A DNA stretch of 16,418 nt from assembly GCA_002343445.1 (NCBI GenBank), contig DDSP01000071.1, positions 716 through 17,133 on the forward strand. Reading direction: 5' to 3'. This DNA is from Chthonomonas sp. UBA2387. Lineage in GTDB: Bacteria; Armatimonadota; Fimbriimonadia; Fimbriimonadales; Fimbriimonadaceae. Below, piece after piece: positions 6,259 to 13,578 of this stretch. How positions within the stretch are numbered: position 1 is the stretch's first letter; each line of letters begins with the position of its first letter. The notes beneath the pieces are model-generated. The model had not been told where the DNA came from, did no database searches, and saw only the letters and a program-made list of their open reading frames with translations. The position numbers and the translations under genes were made by a program.

Positions 6259-8865
6259 TTAGACGGGGGCGGGTTCAGCCGCCGCGAAGACCAGTTCGCC
6301 GTTCTGCACGTCCACCGTCACCCGTTGTCCATCGCGAATGGCCCCTGCCAGCAGTTGCTGCGCCAACGGATTGAGCAGGTCGCGCTGGATGGCCCTCTTG
6401 AGGGGCCGCGCCCCGTACACGGGGTCGAACCCCTCGCTGGCGATCAGGCTCAGAGCACCTTCCGTCACATCGAGTTCGATGCGGCGATCCTTGAGACGTT
6501 CGGCAACGTGCCTCAACTGAATCTCGACGATCCGCTTGATCTCGGCGACGCCCAGCGCCCGAAACACGATGATGTCGTCCAGCCGGTTGATGAACTCGGG
6601 GCGGAAGAACCCGCGCACCGTGTCCAGCACCTGCTTCTTCACCTTCTCGAACTCGACGGGGTCCATGAGCGGGTTGTCCGCATAGAACTGCGAGCCGAGG
6701 TTGCTGGTCAAGATGACTACAGCGTTGCGGAAGTCCACGGTCCGGCCCTGACCATCGGTGAGCCGCCCGTCGTCCAGCATCTGCAGCAGCACGTTGAACA
6801 CCTCGGGGTGGGCCTTTTCGACCTCGTCCATCAGCACCACGCTGTAGGGACGTCGGCGGACGGCTTCGGTGAGTTGGCCGCCCTCGTCGTACCCCACATA
6901 GCCGGGAGGCGCGCCGATCAGTCGGGCCACCGAGTGCTTCTCCTGGTACTCCGACATGTCGATGCGGACCATCGCCCGCTCGTCGTCGAACAGGAATTCG
7001 GCGAGAGCTTTGGCCGTCTCGGTCTTGCCAACGCCCGTGGGGCCGAGGAACAAGAACGAGCCGATAGGTCGGTTGGGGTCGCTGATGCCGCTCCGCGCTC
7101 GGCGAACGGCGTCGGCGAGGATGGTGAGCGCCTCGCGTTGCCCGACCACGCGTTTCTCCAGGTGGTCTTCCAGCTTGATCAACTTCTCCAACTCGCCTTG
7201 CATGAGCTTGCTCACGGGAACGCCGGTCCACTTGGAGACCACGTCGGCGATGTCGTCCGGGCCGACCTCTTCCTTGAGCATGCGCGCGCCGCCTTGAACA
7301 CGCTCCAGCTCCGCGGTTTCGTGTTGCATCTGGGCGTTCAAGCGGGGAAGCATGCCGTGCTGAATCTCGGCCGCCCGCCCCCAATCGGCGTCGCGTTGGG
7401 CCTGTTGAAGCTGCACATGCAGGCTCTCGATCTCCTGCTTGAGCCCCCGCATCGCCTCGATCTTCTCCTTTTCGGTCTGCCAAATCGCGCGCAGCCGCTG
7501 GACTTCTGCCCCGAGATCGGCCAGCTTGCGCTCGGCGTCGTCGAGCCGCTTCTTGGAGGCCTCGTCGGTCTCTTTGAGCAACGCGGCCTTGTCGATCTGA
7601 AGCTGGTTGATCTGGCGCTCCAGATCGTCGATCTCCTGAGGCACGCTGTCCATCTCGATCTTCAGCCGGGAGGCGGCTTCGTCCACGAGATCGATCGCCT
7701 TGTCCGGAAGGAAGCGGTCGGTGATGTAGCGGTTGCTGAGCGTCGCGGCGGCGATGATCGCACCGTCCTGAATGCGGACGCCGTGGTGGATCTCGTAGCG
7801 CTCTTTGAGGCCGCGCAGGATCGAGATCGTCTCCTCGACGGTCGGTTCGTCCACCAGCACGGTCTGGAAGCGCCGCTCCAGCGCCTTGTCCTTCTCGATG
7901 TGCTTGGTGTACTCGTCGAGCGTGGTCGCTCCGACGCACCGCAGTTCGCCCCGGGCCAACATCGGCTTGAGCATGTTCGCGGCGTCCATGCTGCCCTCGG
8001 CCTTGCCCGCGCCCACCAATGTGTGCAGCTCGTCGATGAACAGGATGATCCGGCCCTCGGCCTTCTTGATGTCCTCGAGTACGGCCTTCAAGCGGTCCTC
8101 GAACTCGCCACGGTACTTGGCGCCCGCGATCAGTGCTCCGAGGTCGAGCGCGATAAGGCTCTTGTTCTTGAGGCTTTCAGGCACGTCGCCCTTCACGATG
8201 CGTTGGGCCAGCCCTTCGACGACGGCCGTCTTGCCCACGCCTGGCTCGCCGATGAGGACGGGGTTGTTCTTGGTGCGTCGGCTGAGCACCTGCATCACGC
8301 GACGAATCTCGTCGTCCCGCCCGATGACGGGGTCCAGCTTGCCCTCCCGCGCCTTGGCCGTGAAGTCGATGCCGTACTTGTCGAGGGCCTGATAGCGGTC
8401 CTCGGCATTGGGGTCGGTCACCTTTCGCCCGCCGCGGATGTCCTGGATGGCCTTCTCCAGCGGCTCGCGGGTGACGCCGTACGTGCGGAGAAGCCGTCCG
8501 GCCTCTTCGGGGTCGTCGACCATGGCCAGCAGGACGTGCTCGGTGGCGACGTACTCGTCGTCCATCTCCTTCGCGATGGTGAACGCGTTGTTCCAAATGC
8601 GCGACAAGCCACTGGTCATCGAATCGCCGTAAGACCCGCCCTGGACCTTCGCTCGGCCTTCGAGCAGGCGATGCAAGTCGGCGTTCAAGCGGCCCGCATC
8701 GGTCCCCACCATCTCCAAGACGGGCCCGGCCAGTCCATCGTCTTGACGGAGTGCGGCCAGCAGCATGTGCGGCGTGTCCACGCTGCTGTGGTGGTACTCG
8801 GCCGCCAGGTGCTGTGCGTCCTGAAGGGCCTGTTGGGTCTTTACGGTGAGCTTGTCGAATCGCAT
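6259..8865 (-). CDS. clpB: ATP-dependent disaggregase ClpB
   Basis: The protein has 868 residues, normal for ClpB (E. coli 857). It has an N domain of two Clp-N repeats (about 1-145). In NBD1, Walker A is GEPGVGKT (206-213), Walker B ends at D278-E279, pore-loop Tyr251 is in KYRGE and Arg331/Arg332 are finger candidates. A long coiled-coil M domain (about 405-530) marks ClpB rather than ClpA or ClpC. In NBD2, Walker A is GPTGVGKT (608-615), Walker B D680-E681, pore-loop Tyr656 is in GYVGYD, and an arginine finger lies near 755. All catalytic elements are intact. ClpB threads aggregated proteins through its hexamer and works with DnaK; no dnaK is in the window. It starts 16 bases after copA ends, and a HAIR operator lies immediately upstream, pointing to HspR control. 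Confidence 0.98.
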   Translation of the reverse strand: MRFDKLTVKTQQALQDAQHLAAEYHHSSVDTPHMLLAALRQDDGLAGPVLEMVGTDAGRLNADLHRLLEGRAKVQGGSYGDSMTSGLSRIWNNAFTIAKEMDDEYVATEHVLLAMVDDPEEAGRLLRTYGVTREPLEKAIQDIRGGRKVTDPNAEDRYQALDKYGIDFTAKAREGKLDPVIGRDDEIRRVMQVLSRRTKNNPVLIGEPGVGKTAVVEGLAQRIVKGDVPESLKNKSLIALDLGALIAGAKYRGEFEDRLKAVLEDIKKAEGRIILFIDELHTLVGAGKAEGSMDAANMLKPMLARGELRCVGATTLDEYTKHIEKDKALERRFQTVLVDEPTVEETISILRGLKERYEIHHGVRIQDGAIIAAATLSNRYITDRFLPDKAIDLVDEAASRLKIEMDSVPQEIDDLERQINQLQIDKAALLKETDEASKKRLDDAERKLADLGAEVQRLRAIWQTEKEKIEAMRGLKQEIESLHVQLQQAQRDADWGRAAEIQHGMLPRLNAQMQHETAELERVQGGARMLKEEVGPDDIADVVSKWTGVPVSKLMQGELEKLIKLEDHLEKRVVGQREALTILADAVRRARSGISDPNRPIGSFLFLGPTGVGKTETAKALAEFLFDDERAMVRIDMSEYQEKHSVARLIGAPPGYVGYDEGGQLTEAVRRRPYSVVLMDEVEKAHPEVFNVLLQMLDDGRLTDGQGRTVDFRNAVVILTSNLGSQFYADNPLMDPVEFEKVKKQVLDTVRGFFRPEFINRLDDIIVFRALGVAEIKRIVEIQLRHVAERLKDRRIELDVTEGALSLIASEGFDPVYGARPLKRAIQRDLLNPLAQQLLAGAIRDGQRVTVDVQNGELVFAAAEPAPV

Positions 8866-8873
8866 GGTTCTCT

Positions 8874-8894
8874 CTTGAGTGTTATTGTATCAAG
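8874..8894 (-). promoter_or_regulatory. HAIR element (HspR operator) upstream of clpB
   Basis: Plus strand: CTTGAGT (8874-8880), seven bases, then TATCAAG (8888-8894). The HspR-associated inverted repeat consensus is CTTGAGT-N7-ACTCAAG. The arm nearest clpB is a perfect 7/7 and the other 5/7 (12/14 overall), with the exact seven-base spacer. It ends eight bases before the clpB ATG. On the minus strand it contains TACAAT, a possible -10, so bound HspR would block clpB transcription. The distal arm lies in the last codons of copA. HspR-HAIR control of clpB is known from Streptomyces and other bacteria; no hspR gene is in this window. Confidence 0.75.
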
Positions 8895-11137
8895 TGATTT
8901 GCATGTTGAGAGTCATGTTGTGTCGTTCGGCCTAGGCTCTCCCTCCGATCGAACCCCCGCAACCGAAGCGAGTTGGCGACCACCGACACGCTCGAGAAGG
9001 CCATCGCGCCTGCGGCGAGCATGGGGTCGAGCCGACCCGCCGCAGCCAACGGGATCATCACCACGTTGTACACGAACGCCCAGAACAGGTTCCAACGGAT
9101 GGTGGTCAGCGTGGCGCGCGCCAATCGGATGGCCTGCGGCACGCCGCGAAGGTCCGATCGCAGCAAGGTGACCCCGGCCGTCTCCATCGCCACATCGGTG
9201 CCTGTGCCCATCGCGATGCCGAGGTCGGCCTGCGCCAGCGCCGGGGCGTCGTTCACGCCGTCGCCCACCATGGCCACCGCGCCCATGCCCTGGTGCTGCT
9301 GCACGATCGCGGCCTTACCCTCGGGTCGGACTTCGGCCTCTACTTCGTGGATCCCGACCTCGGCGGCGACGGCCTGAGCCATCGCTTTGCGGTCGCCCGT
9401 AACCATCACGGCTTCCACACCCATCGTCCGAAGCTCACGCACGGCTTCGCGGCTGGTGGGCGAAACCGCGTCGGCCACAGCGAACAGCACTCGTCGCTCG
9501 CCCGCCACCAGGAGCGACACGCTGGCCGCCCCCATCGCGTCGGCAGCCTGCAACACGTCGGCGTCGGGCTCGCCAGCCAACGCCCACTCGATACGGCCCA
9601 AACGCACCGGGGTCCCGCCGACGACCGCCGAGACGCCCTGGCCGCGTTCGCTGGCGAACCCGGTTGCCTCGAGCCGCTCGACGCCGCGTTGGTCGGCTTC
9701 GGCCGCGATGGCCTGTGCGACAGGGTGCTCGCTCAGCCGACCCACGGCTGCGGCGTAAGCCAACGCATCGGATTCGGACCCCTCGCCCAACACGCGAACC
9801 GCCTGGACTCGCGGACGGCCGTCGGTGAGCGTGCCCGTCTTGTCCAACAGCACCGACTTCACGTGCGCCGCGTGCTCCAGCGCCGCGCCATCCTTGATGA
9901 GGATGCCAAGCTCGGCGCCGCGGCCGGTGCCCACCATCAAAGCCGTGGGCGTCGCCAACCCGAGCGCACACGGACACGCGATGACGAGGACCGCCACAGC
10001 GGCCATCAAGCCGGCATCCCATCCCCAGCCTCCCAGACCGTACACAAGAGCCGTCAGCACGGCGAGGGCGATCACGATGGGAACGAAGATGCTCGAGACG
10101 CGGTCGGCCAAGCCCTGCATCGGGGCCTTGGAGCCTTGGGCTCGCTGGACCATGCGCGCGATGCCGGCCAACGTCGTCTCGCTGCCCACGCGTTCGGCCC
10201 TGAAAACGAAGGAACCTTGCTCGTTGAGCGTGCCGCCGGTCACGGCGTCGCCGACCGCCTTCGCCACGGGCAAGGGCTCGCCGGTGACCATCGCCTCGTT
10301 GACGAACGACTCGCCTTCGACGACCACGCCGTCGGTGGGGACGGTCTCGCCGGGCCGCACACGCAGGAGCATGCCCTTCTTGAGTTGACCAACGGGCAGG
10401 GAGTGCGCTTCGCCATCCAACCCGATGACGGTCGCCTCGTCGGGAGCCAGCCGCATCAGGGCTCGGATCGAATCGGACATCCGGGTCTTGGCTTTGGCCT
10501 CCAGGTAGCGACCGAGCAGGATCAGCGTGACGATGACGGCGCCCGTCTCGAAGTAGATGTGGTGGCTCTGATGGGCCCCGTGCCCCCGAAACGCGACGAG
10601 AGCATAGGTCGAATACGCCCACGCCGCGCCGCTGCCCATGGCGATGAGGGTGTCCATCGTCGTGTTGCCGTGCCGAAGGGCCTTCGCCGCCACGACGAAG
10701 AAGCCCCGTCCCGCGCCGAAGATGACGGGCGTAGAGAGGGCGAACAGGACCCAGTTCACCCATTCGGGGCGGGGGTGCCAGAGCATCGAGACCGCCGTCA
10801 CGGGCACGGTCAGCGCCGCCGCCAGCAACAGGTTGGTTTTTATGGCCGCCAACTGCTTCTGGGATTCTGCCTTGAGGTGTTCGGCGTGTTCTCCCACGTC
10901 GTCCGAGCCGTGCTCGGCGGGGGCCGCCGCGTAGCCTGCCTTCTCGACGGCCTGCGTCAACGCCTCGGGAGCGGCATGGGTGCCGTGAACGACGGTGGCC
11001 TGATGCGTCGCGTAGTTGACGTGCGCCGACTCGACCCCTTCGGTCTTGAGCAGCGCGCGCTCGACGCGGCGAACGCACGAGGCGCAGGTCATGCCCTCGA
11101 CGTCCAGGACGGTTTCGACGGTCGCGGGATCGCTCAT
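8882..11137 (-). CDS. copA: copper-exporting P1B-type ATPase CopA
   Basis: The protein has 751 residues. It has one N-terminal heavy-metal-associated domain with GMTCASC (Cys18, Cys21). The membrane part (eight helices, about 102-212, 348-398 and 682-722) carries the ion site CPC at 388-390. Y690-N691 and M712/S716 keep the Cu(I) second-site spacing known from Archaeoglobus CopA. Actuator TGE is at 285-287, phosphorylated Asp432 in DKTGT, HP at 471-472, and the GDGVND hinge at 625-630. These identify a Cu(I) exporter of the cytoplasmic membrane. His-rich patches occur at 76-87 and in an outward loop at 186-193. The C-terminus runs about 20 polar residues past the last helix. Its ATG overlaps the copZ stop by four bases (ATGA), so translation is coupled. 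Confidence 0.97.
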   Translation of the reverse strand: MSDPATVETVLDVEGMTCASCVRRVERALLKTEGVESAHVNYATHQATVVHGTHAAPEALTQAVEKAGYAAAPAEHGSDDVGEHAEHLKAESQKQLAAIKTNLLLAAALTVPVTAVSMLWHPRPEWVNWVLFALSTPVIFGAGRGFFVVAAKALRHGNTTMDTLIAMGSGAAWAYSTYALVAFRGHGAHQSHHIYFETGAVIVTLILLGRYLEAKAKTRMSDSIRALMRLAPDEATVIGLDGEAHSLPVGQLKKGMLLRVRPGETVPTDGVVVEGESFVNEAMVTGEPLPVAKAVGDAVTGGTLNEQGSFVFRAERVGSETTLAGIARMVQRAQGSKAPMQGLADRVSSIFVPIVIALAVLTALVYGLGGWGWDAGLMAAVAVLVIACPCALGLATPTALMVGTGRGAELGILIKDGAALEHAAHVKSVLLDKTGTLTDGRPRVQAVRVLGEGSESDALAYAAAVGRLSEHPVAQAIAAEADQRGVERLEATGFASERGQGVSAVVGGTPVRLGRIEWALAGEPDADVLQAADAMGAASVSLLVAGERRVLFAVADAVSPTSREAVRELRTMGVEAVMVTGDRKAMAQAVAAEVGIHEVEAEVRPEGKAAIVQQHQGMGAVAMVGDGVNDAPALAQADLGIAMGTGTDVAMETAGVTLLRSDLRGVPQAIRLARATLTTIRWNLFWAFVYNVVMIPLAAAGRLDPMLAAGAMAFSSVSVVANSLRLRGFDRRESLGRTTQHDSQHANHLIQ

Positions 11138-11343
11138 GACTGTCGGGTCGCCGCGTATCCTTCATCTTCGAGAGCGGCGATCAGCGCGTCCTCGTCCAAT
11201 TCGGTGTGCTCGACGCGGGCCGATCCCGAGGCGAGATCCACTTCGACGCTCAGCACGCCGGGAAGGGCCGCGATGGCCTCCCGCACGTGGCGAACGCAGT
11301 TCTGGCAGGACATTCCGGTGACGTTGTAAAGAGTGGTAGGCAT
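11134..11343 (-). CDS. copZ: copper chaperone CopZ (heavy-metal-associated domain)
   Basis: The protein has 69 residues, the usual size of a free-standing HMA domain with a beta-alpha-beta-beta-alpha-beta fold. The metal site is GMSCQNC (Cys13, Cys16). The hallmark GYAA end is near residues 62-65. It carries Cu(I) in the cytoplasm to CopA and can exchange it with CsoR. The ribosome site AAGGAG is nine bases before the ATG, the clearest in the copper cluster. Its stop overlaps the copA start (ATGA). It follows csoR by 25 bases, and that gap holds a degenerate copy of the CsoR operator. Confidence 0.95.
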   Translation of the reverse strand: MPTTLYNVTGMSCQNCVRHVREAIAALPGVLSVEVDLASGSARVEHTELDEDALIAALEDEGYAATRQS

Positions 11344-11349
11344 GGTGTG

Positions 11350-11365
11350 ATACTCCTTGGGGTAT
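11350..11365 (-). promoter_or_regulatory. degenerate CsoR-box-like inverted repeat on the copZ ribosome site
   Basis: The minus strand reads ATACCCCAAGGAGTAT, an inverted repeat with one mismatched pair that agrees at 12 of 16 positions with the perfect palindrome upstream of csoR. It fills most of the 25-base csoR-copZ gap and contains AAGGAG, the copZ ribosome binding site. It could be a weak second CsoR site or just a ribosome site that happens to resemble one. Confidence 0.35.
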
Positions 11366-11368
11366 AGA

Positions 11369-11659
11369 TCAACGCATGAGGCGGCGGAGCACTTCGTCGA
11401 GTTCGTCGACCAAGGCTTCGCGCGTCATCGGCACGGCATCGGGATGGGACTCCGACGCGTTGTGGGCGACGACGCAGTGACGGATGTGGCTGGAGGCTAC
11501 TTGGACGGCCACCTGGTTCAGCGCAGCCGATGCGGCGGCGATCTGGTTGAGCGCGTCGCAACAGTAGGCGCCTTCGGCGATCATGCGGCGGATTCCGCGG
11601 ATCTGGCCCTCGATGCGTGCCAGCCTGCGGTCGGTCGCGGTGCGTTCCTCATGCGTCAT
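11369..11659 (-). CDS. csoR: copper-sensing repressor CsoR
   Basis: The protein has 96 residues from the ATG at 11659; the frame stays open upstream into the GH15 gene region, but the family begins here. The all-helical CsoR fold is evident: RRLARIEGQIRGIRRMI (11-27), AYCCDALNQIAAASAAL, then SSHIRHCV. The ligands Cys33, His58 and Cys62 keep the spacing of Mycobacterium tuberculosis Cys36-His61-Cys65 (25 and 4 residues), with Tyr32 before the first Cys as in that protein. This separates it from FrmR and RcnR types. Apo-CsoR represses and releases DNA on binding Cu(I). It heads csoR-copZ-copA with a palindromic operator 9 bases before its ATG. No Shine-Dalgarno sequence is visible, so a leaderless or very short-leader message is possible. 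Confidence 0.95.
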   Translation of the reverse strand: MTHEERTATDRRLARIEGQIRGIRRMIAEGAYCCDALNQIAAASAALNQVAVQVASSHIRHCVVAHNASESHPDAVPMTREALVDELDEVLRRLMR

Positions 11660-11668
11660 GTGACCATG

Positions 11669-11684
11669 ATACCCATATGGGTAT
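11669..11684 (-). promoter_or_regulatory. CsoR operator (perfect 16-bp palindrome)
   Basis: ATACCCATATGGGTAT is a perfect palindrome, 9 bases before the csoR ATG. An ATACCC...GGGTAT arrangement resembles known CsoR sites upstream of copper operons. Its 3' edge runs into TATCAT (minus strand, 11671-11666), a possible -10, with CATATA just upstream as an alternative. In either case the palindrome covers the core promoter, as expected for repression. No convincing -35 hexamer is seen. Confidence 0.75.
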
Positions 11685-11715
11685 ATGCGTGTGGGGCGAA
11701 AGTCTGGCCAAGGGG

Positions 11716-11751
11716 TTGGGCGATGCTGGATTTCACATATCCCTAGCCCAA
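11716..11751 (-). terminator. possible weak hairpin at the end of the GH15 gene
   Basis: Outer arms TTGGGC (11716-11721) and GCCCAA (11746-11751) enclose inner arms GGAT (11728-11731) and ATCC (11739-11742). The structure spans the GH15 stop codon at 11743-11745. No U-tract follows on either strand, so it is not a standard intrinsic terminator; it could only weakly separate GH15 from the copper operon. Confidence 0.2.
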
Positions 11752-13521
11752 TCCCAGCCGTCTCCACGTCTCCAAGTACTCGGCATGGGACCAGACCAAA
11801 GGCGAGACGCTCAGGGGTTCGCCCGTCTCGGCGTGAATCTGCTCGGGCAGGATCAGCGTCGCACCCGCCACGCGATGGGTCCACGCGAGCAACCGGTCCA
11901 CCTCCTCGCATTCGCCCAACTCGGCGTAGGCTTGAGCCAGCCACATCGTGCAGATGACCCACGGGTTGCCCGGCGCGACGTCGGAGCGGCGGAAGTAGTA
12001 GTCGCCCGGGTAACGCGCCATCCCCCCGACCGCTTCGACCCAGAGCGCCTCTCGCAACCACGCGACGAGATCCCCGATCCCGCACGGCAGCAGGTCGCGC
12101 GACAGCAGGAGCAGGGAAGCGTCGGGCGTAGGGTCGGGACGCCCGTCTTCGCCGATCGAGCGGTAAGGTCGCCCGGTTGCGGCATCCACAAGGCGCTCGG
12201 CGAATGCCTCCCGGACCTCGCTAGCCGCCTGCATCCACCCCTCCGAAACAGCCCGGTCGTCCATCGCATACACCTTGGCGGCCCCTTCCAAAGCCCGGAC
12301 CACTTCGCCCACGGTGAAGGCGTGCACCGCCCAACGCTCCTCCCACAGGTCGTAGCTGGGCAACGGAAGCCCGTTACACTCGCGGTAGGAGGCCAGGAAG
12401 TCCGCGCCCCTGCGGATCATGGGCAGGAGCGATTCACCCCCTTGGTGCAACACGAGTTCGCAGGCCTCGGCTATGGTGGTGGCTGTCTCGTCCTCTTGAA
12501 TGGGCAGTCGGGGCGAACCGTCCGGGGCGACCCAAGGATGCCAAGAAGCGCCCAACGTGCCGTTCACGTGGTACTTCTGAAGGTAACGGCCCGAGCCAGG
12601 CATGATCTCGGAGAGGAACGTCAGCAACCGTAAGGCCAACTCGGGACGGCCGCATCGCCGCGCGATGCCCGCGACGCGTGCGGCGTCTCTCGGCCAGACG
12701 TACCCGTAGTTGGCCCGGTTCGTGGCCATGATGTCCGAATCGCAGGCGGCGACCATCGCACCGCGCCGGGTCGTGTGGTCCTCGATGACTTTGGAGCTGA
12801 ACTCGGCCAGAGCATGCCCCGGGTCGAGAGGTTCGTCGCGGAGAGGTTCGCAGGGAGCGGGCTTGCCGACCTGCGTCAGTCCCTCGTGCGAGCGACCCGC
12901 CGCGATTTGGAACACGACGGTCTCTCCGGGCCCGATGCCAACGCCAAGCGTGGCGTCCACCGAACCCTGGGCGATGGGGTTGCCCGAGAGCTCGCCGTCC
13001 TCGGCGTCGCGCCAAGTGCCCTCCAGGCCCGCGAAGCCTTTGATGCCGGTGGCAAACCAGGGGCGTTCCGGGTTCGAGAAGCGAAAGAGGAACCAGAATT
13101 CCTCTTTGTAGTGGCATACGCCGTTCAGTTCGGGGTCGAAAACGGACGTGTCGCCGATGTCGCTCTCCCGGATGCGCAAGTCCTCGGTGACGAAGAGGCG
13201 AGCCGGCTTGTCCGCGCGAAACTCCACGTGAAACGCATCGCCGGGTCCCGGTGACAGACGGAAATCAGCCTGAACGTTCAGGCCCAACTCGTGCAACTCC
13301 CACGTCGCGCGTCCCACGTCGTCGGGTCGCGCAAGGCGGAGTTGAGGCTCGTGCTCGTTCAGCCACGCGAATCGGCCCTCGCGCCACACGCCGAAGCGAA
13401 TGGCATGGCCCGCCAGGTGGCTGAACATTGCGACCTCGGGATAGAACAGGTCGCGAATGGCCCCGCGCGGATCCACGCCGACGAACAGCCGTCCGGTGCT
13501 GAAAACGAACGCTCTAGGCAC
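11743..13521 (-). CDS. glycoside hydrolase family 15 (glucoamylase-type)
   Basis: The protein has 592 residues with no signal peptide, so it is cytoplasmic. A beta-sandwich N-terminal domain (about 1-235) is followed by an (alpha/alpha)6 barrel. The barrel carries the GH15 landmarks: YVWPRDA at 274-280 (substrate Arg278/Asp279), the general acid in SYDLWEER (Glu394) and the general base in LPEQ (Glu560), with GNPW and the HAEYL-type ending. The family releases glucose from alpha-1,4/1,6-glucans; trehalase and glucodextranase are other GH15 activities that cannot be excluded. A role in internal glycogen or maltodextrin turnover is inferred. The start is a GTG without a strong ribosome site. 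It diverges from the NfeD-like gene across a 57-bp gap in which no promoter is convincing. Confidence 0.92.
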   Translation of the reverse strand: MPRAFVFSTGRLFVGVDPRGAIRDLFYPEVAMFSHLAGHAIRFGVWREGRFAWLNEHEPQLRLARPDDVGRATWELHELGLNVQADFRLSPGPGDAFHVEFRADKPARLFVTEDLRIRESDIGDTSVFDPELNGVCHYKEEFWFLFRFSNPERPWFATGIKGFAGLEGTWRDAEDGELSGNPIAQGSVDATLGVGIGPGETVVFQIAAGRSHEGLTQVGKPAPCEPLRDEPLDPGHALAEFSSKVIEDHTTRRGAMVAACDSDIMATNRANYGYVWPRDAARVAGIARRCGRPELALRLLTFLSEIMPGSGRYLQKYHVNGTLGASWHPWVAPDGSPRLPIQEDETATTIAEACELVLHQGGESLLPMIRRGADFLASYRECNGLPLPSYDLWEERWAVHAFTVGEVVRALEGAAKVYAMDDRAVSEGWMQAASEVREAFAERLVDAATGRPYRSIGEDGRPDPTPDASLLLLSRDLLPCGIGDLVAWLREALWVEAVGGMARYPGDYYFRRSDVAPGNPWVICTMWLAQAYAELGECEEVDRLLAWTHRVAGATLILPEQIHAETGEPLSVSPLVWSHAEYLETWRRLGLG

Positions 13522-13578
13522 GGTGCCGCCACCCGGCCCGGCCCTCTGCCCTTGTCATAGGATAATGGGAGAACAACA

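Noticed and set aside
5245..9171. A 1308-codon open frame on the plus strand
   Set aside because: It lies opposite YncE, clpB and the end of copA, all recognisable families. Its translation is low-complexity (Leu, His, Val, Arg rich) with no motif: a shadow caused by high-GC codon use.
9293..11329. A 678-codon plus-strand open frame
   Set aside because: It is antisense to copA and copZ, whose motifs are complete; no recognisable domain and an Arg/His/Gly/Asp-rich composition.
11369..12085. CsoR frame extended upstream to 238 codons
   Set aside because: The extension overlaps the GH15 gene, crosses the operator and is Arg-rich without homology; CsoR proteins start where the ATG at 11659 places it.
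13522..13578. GATAAT (13561-13566) as a promoter for the NfeD-like gene
   Set aside because: It lies 12 bases before the ATG, inside the region needed for the ribosome site, and has no -35 partner at a usual spacing.
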